Origin: a virus
Reading direction: 5' to 3' (one strand)
Virus record (IMG/VR): IMGVR_UViG_3300025122_000009
Location: 1-64,000 of that record
Length of the DNA stretch: 64,000 bases
Shown here one piece after another: positions 52,931-61,034 of the stretch. The first letter of the stretch is position 1; each line of letters starts with the position of its first letter. A program made the translations under genes and the position numbers. Below the pieces are notes generated by a model. It saw nothing but the letters and a program-made list of their open reading frames with translations, made no database searches and had not been told where the DNA came from.

Positions 52931-53680
52931 ATGAGTCCACAATTTAGAAAGTATTATGCTATAACGGTCATGATTATTCTGGCACTATTGATCGTAGAAG
53001 CATTATGTTGCCAATGTGCGAACGCGAAAGAAAAGCTCACTTACGACATTAATGTTTTAAGTGCGAATGTGGCAAAGGCTGTTATGGTTTATAAGCCGGA
53101 TAAGCATGAGAACAAAGAAGTCCTAAAACTGTTTGGTACTTTGGAGACTAAAGAAAACTGGGCTAAGTTTTATTCTGTCCAACACAAGGTGGCATCTATC
53201 GTGCTGGAGGATGATTTTCCTATTTTATCCGAGATGCATCTTAACAAAAACAACAACAAAAAGCGCTATACCTTACATTTTGGACCTGAAGGGATTGCCG
53301 GCTCAAAGAAGGTAAAGGGTAAAAAAGAAAGAGCTATTATCCAACCCACCACTGTACCTACTCACGACTTATTAAGCTGGATAAATTATCTTAGGAATCA
53401 TGATTTGGAAGTTGGTAAACCTTTTAGGTTTAAAATATTTAGTGGCAATCATTTTTATATGGTGGAATGCTTCCCCGGCAAAGTAGAAGATGTATGGACT
53501 AAAATGGGAATCATCCCAGCACATAAAATAGATGCGTCTATCCAGGGCCTTGGAAGGAAGAAGAAGTTTAAGAAAGAGGTAAAGGCGTGGATTAGCGCAG
53601 ATAGAAAAAAATTACCATTAAAAATGATTTTTGGCTTGACTTTTGGTGAGATTAGGGTTATTCTATCTAACGTAGACTGA
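52931..53680 (+). CDS. Exported DUF3108-like protein
   Basis: An N-terminal signal segment (YYAITVMIILALLIVEALCC, then QCANA) precedes a ~215-residue domain. It follows the DUF3108 pattern: LTYDINVLSANVAKAVMVYK, a central DLLSWINYLRNHDLEVGK (as in 'DpxSaxYyLRxxxLexG'), and KEVKAWISADRKKLPLKMIF then GLTFGEIRVIL. DUF3108 proteins are periplasmic proteins of Gram-negative bacteria with unknown function. It lies between replication genes but has no replication role I can see. The likely source is bacterial. The Cys pair in the signal could allow lipidation. Confidence 0.72.
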   Translation: MSPQFRKYYAITVMIILALLIVEALCCQCANAKEKLTYDINVLSANVAKAVMVYKPDKHENKEVLKLFGTLETKENWAKFYSVQHKVASIVLEDDFPILSEMHLNKNNNKKRYTLHFGPEGIAGSKKVKGKKERAIIQPTTVPTHDLLSWINYLRNHDLEVGKPFRFKIFSGNHFYMVECFPGKVEDVWTKMGIIPAHKIDASIQGLGRKKKFKKEVKAWISADRKKLPLKMIFGLTFGEIRVILSNVD

Positions 53681-53705
53681 AATTTTTATTAAGGAGAGAG
53701 AGAAA

Positions 53706-55304
53706 ATGAAAAAAGCAATTATTACAATTTTGGGTCTGGCGATCCTCTTGGCTTTGGTAGCCACGATGCTCGATATCGCTAGCGCCGATGCATGCGAGCC
53801 TCAAAGCACTCAAGTGGCTCATTATGACCATGATGACTATGGGTATGATAATCATCACTATGACGATGATTACGGGGATAACAGCTATTACGATGATGGC
53901 TATAGTTCTGGTGATTATGCGTACACCAATACCAACTATGCTCGAAACCAGTATGTGCCGGTAATCGTTTACGATCATGTTTATGACTATCGACTTGGGC
54001 GATGGACGTGGGTTAACAGCCACACCAACATGATGAGTTGCCACCGCGCCGGAAAGATCGTATTGTCGGCTTATAACCGGGGCTTAAACGTCCACTATGA
54101 AGGGTATCGCGGATGCCCCACCCGTGTTACTTATAACACGTATCATCGGGCCACTCAGACATACTTGACCTATCCCGCATTTCATGTTTATTGGGGAACC
54201 ACCTTCAATTGGATGCATACTGCTTTTCACCACCATGGATCGCTGTATGCCCATCACTACAACCCGCACCAGATCTACCAGCAACCTTATACGATGAGAC
54301 ACCACCATCACTCACAGTATGCGCACTACACTAACAATCAGCACCATACGTGGAAAACGAAACAGTGGCACACAGGACACTGGAAGAAGAATAGTTATAA
54401 CAAGAAAGTGGTGGTTAACAAGATTGTCAATAACAATAACGTGACTGTTAACGTGAGCAAGCATTACCGATCTAGTGATTGGAAGAAAAATAAGAAGTCT
54501 TCTAAGAAAAACTGGAAGAAGAAGGGTGGCAAGAAGGGCCAACATTCTGATTTGAGAAAGAACGGTAAAATGGGATCTCAACATTATCGACAACAGGAGA
54601 ATCGCAAAAAGCGTGAGAACCAGTCGGCTTCTTCCCCTCGCGTCAATAATAATAAGAAGCGCTCTAACAACAAGGGTGTTAATAAGAACAAGAAGCGCCA
54701 GAACAATAATGGACAGGCCCATCGCGGCAACCATAGCGCCCACAACAACAAGCGCCATCACCGTCAAGGAAAAAACGTGCCGAAGCGAAGTGATTTCCGA
54801 AATGGTGCGAACAAGCGTAAAAGCATGCCTAAGCGTGGTAATGTTCAAAGGCGTGGGAACCAACGACCACAAAAGGCAAACGCCCAGCGTCCCTTTCAGC
54901 GGTCCCCGAAGCGTTCTGCCCGAGCCCCCCAGCGCAACCATCAAAAGCGGCAGGTTCAGCAGCAGCGCCCTCGTCAGAACAAGCGCGTGACACGTCCTTC
55001 TCAAAGGCAGACACAGCGCCCCCGCGTTTCTCAAAGGCAGACACAGCGCCCCCGCGTTTCTCAAAGGCAGACACAGCGCCCCCGCGTGACCCAACGGCGC
55101 ACCGCTCCGCAAAACCGGCAGGTTCAGCAGCAGCGCCGTACCCCTCGTCGCTCCAACGTGCATCAGGGTCGCACCGCTCCTCAAAAGCGACAAGTTGCCC
55201 CGTCTAAGAGAGGAAACTCTAAGCGACACGCCAGTGCGAGTCGTCCCCACAACTCCCGACGTAGTGCGCCCGCACGCCCTCAGAATCGTCGGTCTACTCG
55301 TTAA
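53706..55304 (+). CDS. Exported His/Tyr-rich and Arg/Gln-rich low-complexity protein
   Basis: A clear signal peptide (MKKAIITILGLAILLALVAT onward to SADA) precedes three zones. Residues ~38-80 are Asp/Tyr/His-rich (YDHDDYGYDNHHYDDDYGD). Residues ~80-250 are Tyr/His/Trp-rich, with a possible folded part (VPVIVYDHVYDYRLGRWTWV) and four-His runs. Residues ~255-532 are Asn/Lys then Arg/Gln/Pro-rich and extremely basic, with tandem SQRQTQRPRV units. Such a protein could bind metals, nucleic acid or envelope polymers outside the cytoplasm. I do not know its function. It follows the DUF3108-like gene by 25 bases. Confidence 0.75.
   Translation: MKKAIITILGLAILLALVATMLDIASADACEPQSTQVAHYDHDDYGYDNHHYDDDYGDNSYYDDGYSSGDYAYTNTNYARNQYVPVIVYDHVYDYRLGRWTWVNSHTNMMSCHRAGKIVLSAYNRGLNVHYEGYRGCPTRVTYNTYHRATQTYLTYPAFHVYWGTTFNWMHTAFHHHGSLYAHHYNPHQIYQQPYTMRHHHHSQYAHYTNNQHHTWKTKQWHTGHWKKNSYNKKVVVNKIVNNNNVTVNVSKHYRSSDWKKNKKSSKKNWKKKGGKKGQHSDLRKNGKMGSQHYRQQENRKKRENQSASSPRVNNNKKRSNNKGVNKNKKRQNNNGQAHRGNHSAHNNKRHHRQGKNVPKRSDFRNGANKRKSMPKRGNVQRRGNQRPQKANAQRPFQRSPKRSARAPQRNHQKRQVQQQRPRQNKRVTRPSQRQTQRPRVSQRQTQRPRVSQRQTQRPRVTQRRTAPQNRQVQQQRRTPRRSNVHQGRTAPQKRQVAPSKRGNSKRHASASRPHNSRRSAPARPQNRRSTR
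54999..55088 (+). repeat. 30-base tandem repeat, three copies
   Basis: Unit TCTCAAAGGCAGACACAGCG plus CCCCCGCGTT at 54999-55028, 55029-55058 and 55059-55088 (last base differs). It encodes SQRQTQRPRV three times in the basic tail of the exported protein. Exact copies imply recent expansion. Confidence 0.95.
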
Positions 55305-55320
55305 CTAATAAAATTTACTG

Positions 55321-55349
55321 TTGACTTTCCAACCCTCCTCGGTTATACT
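55321..55349 (+). promoter_or_regulatory. Sigma70-type promoter overlapping a terminator
   Basis: TTGACT (55321-55326) and TATACT (55344-55349) are spaced by exactly 17 bases, each one base from consensus. Transcription would begin near 55356, about 20 bases before the exonuclease gene. The spacer and -10 box are inside a terminator hairpin. Confidence 0.7.
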
Positions 55350-55363
55350 GGGGAGGGTTTTTT
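55331..55363 (+). terminator. Rho-independent terminator overlapping a promoter
   Basis: AACCCTCC (55331-55338) pairs with GGAGGGTT (55352-55359), extendable by one wobble and one C-G pair, followed by a T-run to 55363. It ends the exported-protein transcript. The promoter at 55321 shares this sequence. Confidence 0.8.
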
Positions 55364-55376
55364 ACGTAGAGGAATT

Positions 55377-56336
55377 ATGAAAAGAGTAGTATTGATTGAT
55401 GCCCTAAACATGCTTTACAGGGCGTATATTGTGGACCCAAGCCTTTCTACCAACGGTTATCCAATCGGAGGAATTAAAGGCTTTCTTAAGATTTTACAGA
55501 AAATGGTGAGGGAAATGAAGCCAGACCGCGTTATTATCGCGTGGGATGGCATCGGTGGCTCAAAACGACGGAAATTGGTTCAAAAGGATTATAAAGCGGG
55601 AAGGAAGCCGATCCGGCTGAATCGGGACATTAGGAATATGTCCGAGAATGAAGAAATAGAGAATAAAATTTGGCAACAAACTCGTCTGACACAATATTTA
55701 AATGAGTTGCCTGTTATCCAAACCATGGTACCTCACATCGAGGCTGATGACATCATCGCGTATGCGGTTCAGATGAATTGTTTTAAGGGTTGGCAAAAGA
55801 TTATTATCTCTAGCGATAAGGACTTTATTCAGCTTTGTGATGACGAAACAGTGTTGTATAGGCCGATACAGAAGGTCTTTCTCAACAGCAAAAGGGTGGT
55901 GGAAGAGTACGGCATCCATCCGGCTAATTTCGCCCTCGCACGCGCCATTTCTGGTGATAAGAGTGATAATCTCAAGGGTGTTGGAGGCGTTGGGATGAAG
56001 ACAGTAGCCAAGAGATTCCCTTTTTTAAGCGAAGAAAAGACCCATTATATAAGCAGTCTTATCGACCATTGTGGGGAGATGAAAGAAGAAAAGGCAAAGG
56101 TTTATCAGACTATTCAGGAGAACGTGGACGTTATCGAACAGAATTATAAACTAATGCAGCTGTATTCCCCCAATATCCCAATTAACGGGAAACAAACTGT
56201 GCGGCATGCTATTGAAGATTTTGTGCCTGAATTTAATAAGACAGGCACGGTTAAGATGATGACTGAGGATGGCTTTGGAGCTTTTGACTGGTCATCCCTG
56301 TTCCAAAACATGAAACGTATCACGACGGAGAAATAA
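55377..56336 (+). CDS. 5'-3' exonuclease / flap endonuclease (T4 RNase H-like)
   Basis: This 319-residue protein is of the FEN/PIN type: VVLIDALNMLYRAYI (first Asp), RVIIAWDG, PHIEADDIIAYAVQ (Glu-Ala-Asp-Asp), IIISSDKDFIQLCDD (SSDxDF), and AISGDKSDNLKGVGGVGMKT (helix-hairpin-helix with GDxSDNxxG). T4 RNase H (305 residues) removes RNA primers and flaps on the lagging strand. Since the polymerase here lacks any exonuclease domain, this enzyme would supply primer removal. It is followed by the helicase gene with a one-base overlap. Confidence 0.92.
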   Translation: MKRVVLIDALNMLYRAYIVDPSLSTNGYPIGGIKGFLKILQKMVREMKPDRVIIAWDGIGGSKRRKLVQKDYKAGRKPIRLNRDIRNMSENEEIENKIWQQTRLTQYLNELPVIQTMVPHIEADDIIAYAVQMNCFKGWQKIIISSDKDFIQLCDDETVLYRPIQKVFLNSKRVVEEYGIHPANFALARAISGDKSDNLKGVGGVGMKTVAKRFPFLSEEKTHYISSLIDHCGEMKEEKAKVYQTIQENVDVIEQNYKLMQLYSPNIPINGKQTVRHAIEDFVPEFNKTGTVKMMTEDGFGAFDWSSLFQNMKRITTEK

Positions 56337-57697
56337 TGGAAAAAGTTGATTTTTCTAAATATGGGAAAGCTTTCCAAGAGGACCTGGCACAATTAATCCT
56401 GGAGGATAGATCCTTTTCAGATCAAATGCAAGAGGTTTTGAAGCTCGAATTCTTTGAATTTAGATATCTTCAAGTATTTATTGAAAAGATATTTGATTAT
56501 CGCAACAAGTATGGCGTTCATCCCACCAGCAAGATAATGATTACTCTCCTCCGCGCTTCTTTAGATGAGGAGAATGACGCGGTTAAGAAACAGGTTAGGG
56601 ATTATTTTGCGCGTATCCATAAAGCAGGATTCGGCGTCGATGGCGATGAATATATTAAGGAGACTTCGCTTGATTTTTGTCGAAAACAAAAGCTCAAGGA
56701 GGCAATGCTTGAATCGGTTAAGCTTTTAAAAAGTTCGTCTTTTGACGAGATTAGCGAAGTTATTAATCAGGCTCTAAAGCTGGGGAGTGATAATAAGTTT
56801 GGATACGATTATAAAGTAGACTTTGAAAAGCGATTTGAAATTAAAGCTCGCAATGCCGTCAGTACTGGGTGGAAAGAAGTTGATGACTTATGTAAGGGGG
56901 GCTTGGGAGAGGGAGAACTGGGAGTGGTTATTGCTCCTACCGGAGCGGGAAAATCAATGGCTTTGGTACACTTGGGGGCCGAGGCTGTAAAAGAAGGTAA
57001 AACTGTCATACACTATACTTTGGAATTGGGATCTACTATAATTGCATCGAGGTATGATAGTTGTATTACAGGCGTTCACTTGAAAGACCTCTTTTCTTTT
57101 AAAGAACAAATATTTGAAACTGTCCAAGAGTTGGAAGGAAATTTAATTATTAAGGAATACCCAACAAAATCAGCTTCGCCCACCACAATCAAGACTCATT
57201 TGGAGAAGCTTCGCCACCGGGGCATACCCATTGATATGATTATTGTTGATTATGGAGATTTATTGCGACCAAATGTGATAAGAAAAGAGAAAAGGCACGA
57301 ACTGGAAACTATTTACGAAGATTTGAGAGCCCTCGCTCAAGAATTTAAGTGTCCTTGTTATACGGCTAGTCAAACTAACAGGAGCGGCTTGAACGCGGAA
57401 GTAATTACAATGGAATCTATTTCAGAAGCTTTTAATAAATGCTTTGTAGCAGATTTTATCTTCTCCTTATCGCGCACCATCCAAGATAAAAACACCAACA
57501 GTGGGCGCCTTTTTATAGCTAAAAATAGAAATGGCCCGGACGGATTAATTTATCCTATATTTATGGACACGAGCAATGTGAAGATAAAGGTGCTTCCTTC
57601 GACTGGAGAAACGATGGATAGCGTTGTATCTAAAACGTCCAAAGAGCAGGGAGAACTTCTCAAAGAAAAATATAAGCAATTTAAAAAAGGTAAATAA
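56336..57697 (+). CDS. Replicative DNA helicase (gp41/DnaB-like)
   Basis: This 453-residue protein has a short N-terminal domain, then the RecA-type motor: Walker A VVIAPTGAGKSMALVHLG (residues ~198-215), HYTLELGSTIIASRYDSC, Walker B IPIDMIIVDYGDLLRP, and CPCYTASQTNRSG (sensor Gln). Length is close to T4 gp41 (475). The hexamer unwinds DNA at the fork and recruits primase. The start ATG overlaps the exonuclease stop by one base, so they are coupled. Confidence 0.93.
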   Translation: MEKVDFSKYGKAFQEDLAQLILEDRSFSDQMQEVLKLEFFEFRYLQVFIEKIFDYRNKYGVHPTSKIMITLLRASLDEENDAVKKQVRDYFARIHKAGFGVDGDEYIKETSLDFCRKQKLKEAMLESVKLLKSSSFDEISEVINQALKLGSDNKFGYDYKVDFEKRFEIKARNAVSTGWKEVDDLCKGGLGEGELGVVIAPTGAGKSMALVHLGAEAVKEGKTVIHYTLELGSTIIASRYDSCITGVHLKDLFSFKEQIFETVQELEGNLIIKEYPTKSASPTTIKTHLEKLRHRGIPIDMIIVDYGDLLRPNVIRKEKRHELETIYEDLRALAQEFKCPCYTASQTNRSGLNAEVITMESISEAFNKCFVADFIFSLSRTIQDKNTNSGRLFIAKNRNGPDGLIYPIFMDTSNVKIKVLPSTGETMDSVVSKTSKEQGELLKEKYKQFKKGK

Positions 57698-57700
57698 AGG

Positions 57701-60118
57701 ATGTATAACGAAGAGGAAGTTGGGAGTGCCACTCTAGAATATTTTAGGGGGGACGAATTAGCAAAAAATGTTTTTATGACCAAATATTGTCTTAAAGACA
57801 AGAAAGGCGCCTTGTTGGAGAAAACGCCTGATGACATGCACCGCCGGCTGGCTAAAGAATTTGCTCGGATAGAAAAAAAGTTCGGAGGCAAAAGGGCTCT
57901 CTCTGAAAAAGAAGTTTATAGTTTTCTTAAAGACTTTAAATATATTGTACCTCAAGGTTCTCCGATGATGGGCATCGGAAATGATCATGTAAACGTTTCT
58001 TTGTCTAATTGTGTTGTGGTGGACTCTCCTGCCGATACTATTTCATCGATTATGGATGCGGGAAAAGACTTGGCTAACCTTTTTAAGAGGAGATGTGGCG
58101 TAGGGTTAGACATCTCCGAATTGCGTCCGGAAAACGCTATTGTTAATAATGCGGCTGGCACCACCACAGGAGCATGGAGCTTTGCTGATTTTTACTCATA
58201 TGTGTGTCGGATGGTGGGACAAAATGGGAGACGCGGCGCACTCATGATTTCTATGGATGTGCGGCATCCCGACATAGAACAATTCGTTGAAATGAAACAC
58301 GATTTAGCTAAAGTTACCGGTGCAAATGTCTCTGTAAAGATAAATAATTCTTTTGCAAAAGCTGTCGAAAATAAAGAGTCATTTACTTTACAGTTTCCTG
58401 TGGGATCCTCCAACCCCACTCACACAAAAGAAATTCAAGCGGAGGAGCTTTGGAATAAAATTGTAGAATCAGCAACCAAAACAGCAGAGCCCGGGCTCTT
58501 AATGTGGGATAACATAATTAATAATCTCCCAGCTCATTGTTATAAAGAGGATGGGTTTGAAACGCTCACCACCAACCCCTGTGGGGAAATACCCCTTTCA
58601 GCTTATGATTCATGTCGGTTGATCTCTATTAACTTAAAGCATCTGGTAAAAAGTTCTTTCACCTCTCACGCCTATTTTGACTTTGAAGAATTTGAGAGAG
58701 TAGTTTCAGTAGCGATGCGACTTTCTGATGATTTGATTGAGCTTGAGATAGAAAAACTAGAAAATATTATTGCTGTTTGTGACACGGCTGATGAGAAAGT
58801 GTTATGGGAAAAATTGTTGAAAGCGTGTAGGGAGGGCCGACGCACCGGACTCGGGACTCATGGTTTGGCAGATGCAATTGCTCGTCTTCAAACCTCATAT
58901 GATTCTGAACCGGCTTACAAAGTGATACACGGTATTTACGAAACTTTGCGTGATGCTGCGTACTCCGAAAGCGTACAATTGGCGCAAGAACGCGGAGCTT
59001 TTCCGATATTTAAATGGGAGAAAGAAGCGACTAACGAATTTATAGGGAGGCTTCCCGAGCAGCTGCGAGAGGCCATTAAAAAATTTGGTCGAAGAAATAT
59101 TTCCATCTTAACTAACGCGCCTACCGGGAGTGTTTCCATCATGTCACAAACTAGCTCGGGCCTGGAGCCAGTTTTTCGCAACTCTTATACACGACGAAGA
59201 AAATTAAGCCACAACGAACAGCATTTGGTACCCGATTTTGTGGACGATCTGGGAGACAAGTGGATAGAATATGAGGTTTTTCACCACAACGTGCAAGAAT
59301 GGCTGGAGGCGAATAGGGGAAAAGAAGTGCCTGATTTTTTTACCACCTCCGATCAGATCGATTGGAAGAGGCGCGTGGAGATTCAAGCCGTTATCCAACA
59401 AAGTATCGACCATTCTATCAGTTCTACCATTAATCTCCCCAAGGGGACCGACCCTTCGGTCGTGGGAGAATTATATTTGTTGGGATGGAGTTTGGGTCTT
59501 AAAGGTATAACGGTTTATGTAGACGGGTCACGCTCGGGAGTGCTGCTTACCAAAAAAGAAGAGGGTAATTTCCCTCAGAACGGGGCCCCCAAGCGCCCCA
59601 ATGAACTACCTTGCGCCATTCATCACACTACCATTCAGGGAGAAAAGTGGGTCGTGCTGGTGGGCCTCCTACAGGGTAAGCCTTATGAGGTAATGGGGGG
59701 TCTATCTAATTTGGTGGAAATCCCAAAAAAGTACAGTGACGGAGCTTTAATTAAAAATAGTTTTAAAACTAAAGACAGTCGCTATGATTTAAAATTTGGC
59801 GATAACGGAGACGAAGTGGTAATTCGTGATATTGTAAAAGTATTTGATAATGCAAACAATTCTGCTTTTACGCGAATGATTTCTTTGGCCCTTCGTCATG
59901 GAGCAAAGCCGAGCTTTTTGGTTGAACAGCTTTATAAAGATCGGGATAGTGACATGTTCTCGTTTTCTAAATGTATTGCCCGTATCTTAAAGAACTATAT
60001 TCAGGATGGGGAGAGGGCGAACGGGGACAAGACATGTGTAGAGTGTGGTGAAGAAGGAATGATATACCAAGATGGTTGTGTTACATGCCAAAAATGTGGT
60101 TTTGCAAAATGTGGTTAA
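57701..60118 (+). CDS. nrdJ: Ribonucleotide reductase, class II (adenosylcobalamin-dependent)
   Basis: This 805-residue enzyme has the active-site Cys pair blocks SLSNCVVV (near residue 103) and TTNPCGEIPLSAYDSCRLIS (near 293; NPCGE is typical of class II), LTNAPTGSVSIMSQTSSGLE, and a C-terminal zinc/thiol motif CVECGEEGMIYQDGC then CQKCG, usual in NrdJ. It reduces ribonucleotides to deoxyribonucleotides with vitamin B12 as radical source and needs no NrdB partner; none is encoded beside it. It begins three bases after the helicase stop and ends the operon. Confidence 0.92.
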   Translation: MYNEEEVGSATLEYFRGDELAKNVFMTKYCLKDKKGALLEKTPDDMHRRLAKEFARIEKKFGGKRALSEKEVYSFLKDFKYIVPQGSPMMGIGNDHVNVSLSNCVVVDSPADTISSIMDAGKDLANLFKRRCGVGLDISELRPENAIVNNAAGTTTGAWSFADFYSYVCRMVGQNGRRGALMISMDVRHPDIEQFVEMKHDLAKVTGANVSVKINNSFAKAVENKESFTLQFPVGSSNPTHTKEIQAEELWNKIVESATKTAEPGLLMWDNIINNLPAHCYKEDGFETLTTNPCGEIPLSAYDSCRLISINLKHLVKSSFTSHAYFDFEEFERVVSVAMRLSDDLIELEIEKLENIIAVCDTADEKVLWEKLLKACREGRRTGLGTHGLADAIARLQTSYDSEPAYKVIHGIYETLRDAAYSESVQLAQERGAFPIFKWEKEATNEFIGRLPEQLREAIKKFGRRNISILTNAPTGSVSIMSQTSSGLEPVFRNSYTRRRKLSHNEQHLVPDFVDDLGDKWIEYEVFHHNVQEWLEANRGKEVPDFFTTSDQIDWKRRVEIQAVIQQSIDHSISSTINLPKGTDPSVVGELYLLGWSLGLKGITVYVDGSRSGVLLTKKEEGNFPQNGAPKRPNELPCAIHHTTIQGEKWVVLVGLLQGKPYEVMGGLSNLVEIPKKYSDGALIKNSFKTKDSRYDLKFGDNGDEVVIRDIVKVFDNANNSAFTRMISLALRHGAKPSFLVEQLYKDRDSDMFSFSKCIARILKNYIQDGERANGDKTCVECGEEGMIYQDGCVTCQKCGFAKCG

Positions 60119-60125
60119 ATTTTAC

Positions 60126-60154
60126 TTGACAACTATGTTTAGGTATGATAGCAT
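60126..60154 (+). promoter_or_regulatory. Probable sigma70-type promoter before the aceB/aceA operon
   Basis: TTGACA (60126-60131) is perfect; 17 bases on is TAGCAT (60149-60154), a 4/6 match to the -10 box. It lies 25 bases before the first gene of the block that leads to the co-chaperonin, malate synthase and isocitrate lyase. It is the only clear promoter-like element before those genes. Confidence 0.5.
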
Positions 60155-60178
60155 GTGGGTTGTTAAGGAAAAAGGGTT

Positions 60179-60415
60179 ATGGATTTAACACATTTAGTCT
60201 CGGGGCCAAATCGAAAATCTGTATGTAATGCTAGTGTCACCCACTATTGGGTGACAATAGGAGAAGCACAGGCTAGTGCTGGCAACAATATTACAGTTCA
60301 ACTTGAATGTAAGCATTGTAAAAAGAGAATATATGAATTTTTAACCAGAGAAGAATATTTTTTATGTGAAAATCAACTTAAAAGGAGTCAAAATGAAACC
60401 AGTTCCCGTAATTGA
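60179..60415 (+). CDS. Small Cys-containing hypothetical protein (78 aa)
   Basis: ATG 60179 follows AAGGAAAAAGGGTT. The product contains NITVQLECKHCKKRIYEFLT and two further Cys (KSVCNAS and YFLCENQ), perhaps a small zinc site. The first gene after the promoter at 60126. Function not recognised. Confidence 0.55.
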   Translation: MDLTHLVSGPNRKSVCNASVTHYWVTIGEAQASAGNNITVQLECKHCKKRIYEFLTREEYFLCENQLKRSQNETSSRN

Positions 60416-60683
60416 GGTTGTCATGGAGCAAAAACAAACGGACATTCAAAAAAAAGAAGAGCACATTACCAACTATATTAAATCGCTAGCTACTGTCGAA
60501 GAAGAGATGGAACCCTTTAAAGAACATAAGCGAGATTTGAAAAAGAGCTATGTAGAAAATGGGTGGCTCTCCAAAGAGGAAATCAGCATGGCGGTGAAGG
60601 CATATCGCCTCATGAAAGACGATGTTGATGTAGAACAATTGATGGATTTTTATGACCGTGTTTCTAAAACTGTGAGCAAATGA
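60393..60683 (+). CDS. Small helical hypothetical protein (96 aa)
   Basis: I choose ATG 60393, directly behind TTAAAAGGAGTCAAA, rather than the upstream 60366. The product (MKPVPVIEVVMEQKQTDIQK onward) is a charged coiled coil with a helical C-terminus (EEISMAVKAYRLMKDDVDVE). It overlaps the previous gene by 23 bases. This type of small helical protein is common beside phage chaperonin and RNR genes, but I cannot assign a role. Confidence 0.6.
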   Translation: MKPVPVIEVVMEQKQTDIQKKEEHITNYIKSLATVEEEMEPFKEHKRDLKKSYVENGWLSKEEISMAVKAYRLMKDDVDVEQLMDFYDRVSKTVSK

Positions 60684-60690
60684 GGTTGAA

Positions 60691-61008
60691 ATGAACTTTT
60701 ATCCCTGTAGCAGATATCTGCTGGTAAAGACTATCCGCGAAGAGAGTGTTGAAGAAGAGCAGCGTGTATTGTTGCCGGAAGGCTACACTCCCTCGAAGAA
60801 GGAATTCGGGGCTTATATGGTTGTATCAGCAGCCCCCGAAGTAGCACTTAGTGTATTTCCTGGCGAGGTGGTTGTGGTAGAAGAAAGCATGGTGAGAGAA
60901 ATTAATTTTCAGGGGGAGACCCACCTTATTGTATTAGAAAATTATGTATGTGGAGTTCTTTCGCCGGATGGGAAGGAAGAGTTCTGGGAAGACTGTGAAA
61001 CGGTATAG
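60691..61008 (+). CDS. GroES-like co-chaperonin (gp31-type)
   Basis: This 105-residue protein fits the GroES fold: NFYPCSRYLLVKTIREESVE (R-x-L-V-K strand), QRVLLPEGYTPSKKEFG (mobile-loop place with a hydrophobic triplet), AYMVVSAAPEVALSVFPGEV (strand plus roof), and ETHLIVLENYVCGVLSPDG (final strand). T4 gp31 replaces GroES so that the host GroEL can fold gp23. The probable target here is the large major capsid protein. It lies 26 bases before malate synthase. Confidence 0.8.
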   Translation: MNFYPCSRYLLVKTIREESVEEEQRVLLPEGYTPSKKEFGAYMVVSAAPEVALSVFPGEVVVVEESMVREINFQGETHLIVLENYVCGVLSPDGKEEFWEDCETV

Positions 61009-61034
61009 CTGATTATAATTAAAAAAGGAGTAGG

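Noticed and set aside
54312-55250. 312-codon open frame on the - strand
   Set aside because: It is the mirror of the low-complexity basic tail of the exported protein; its product is a Leu/Arg/Val-rich artefact without a ribosome site.
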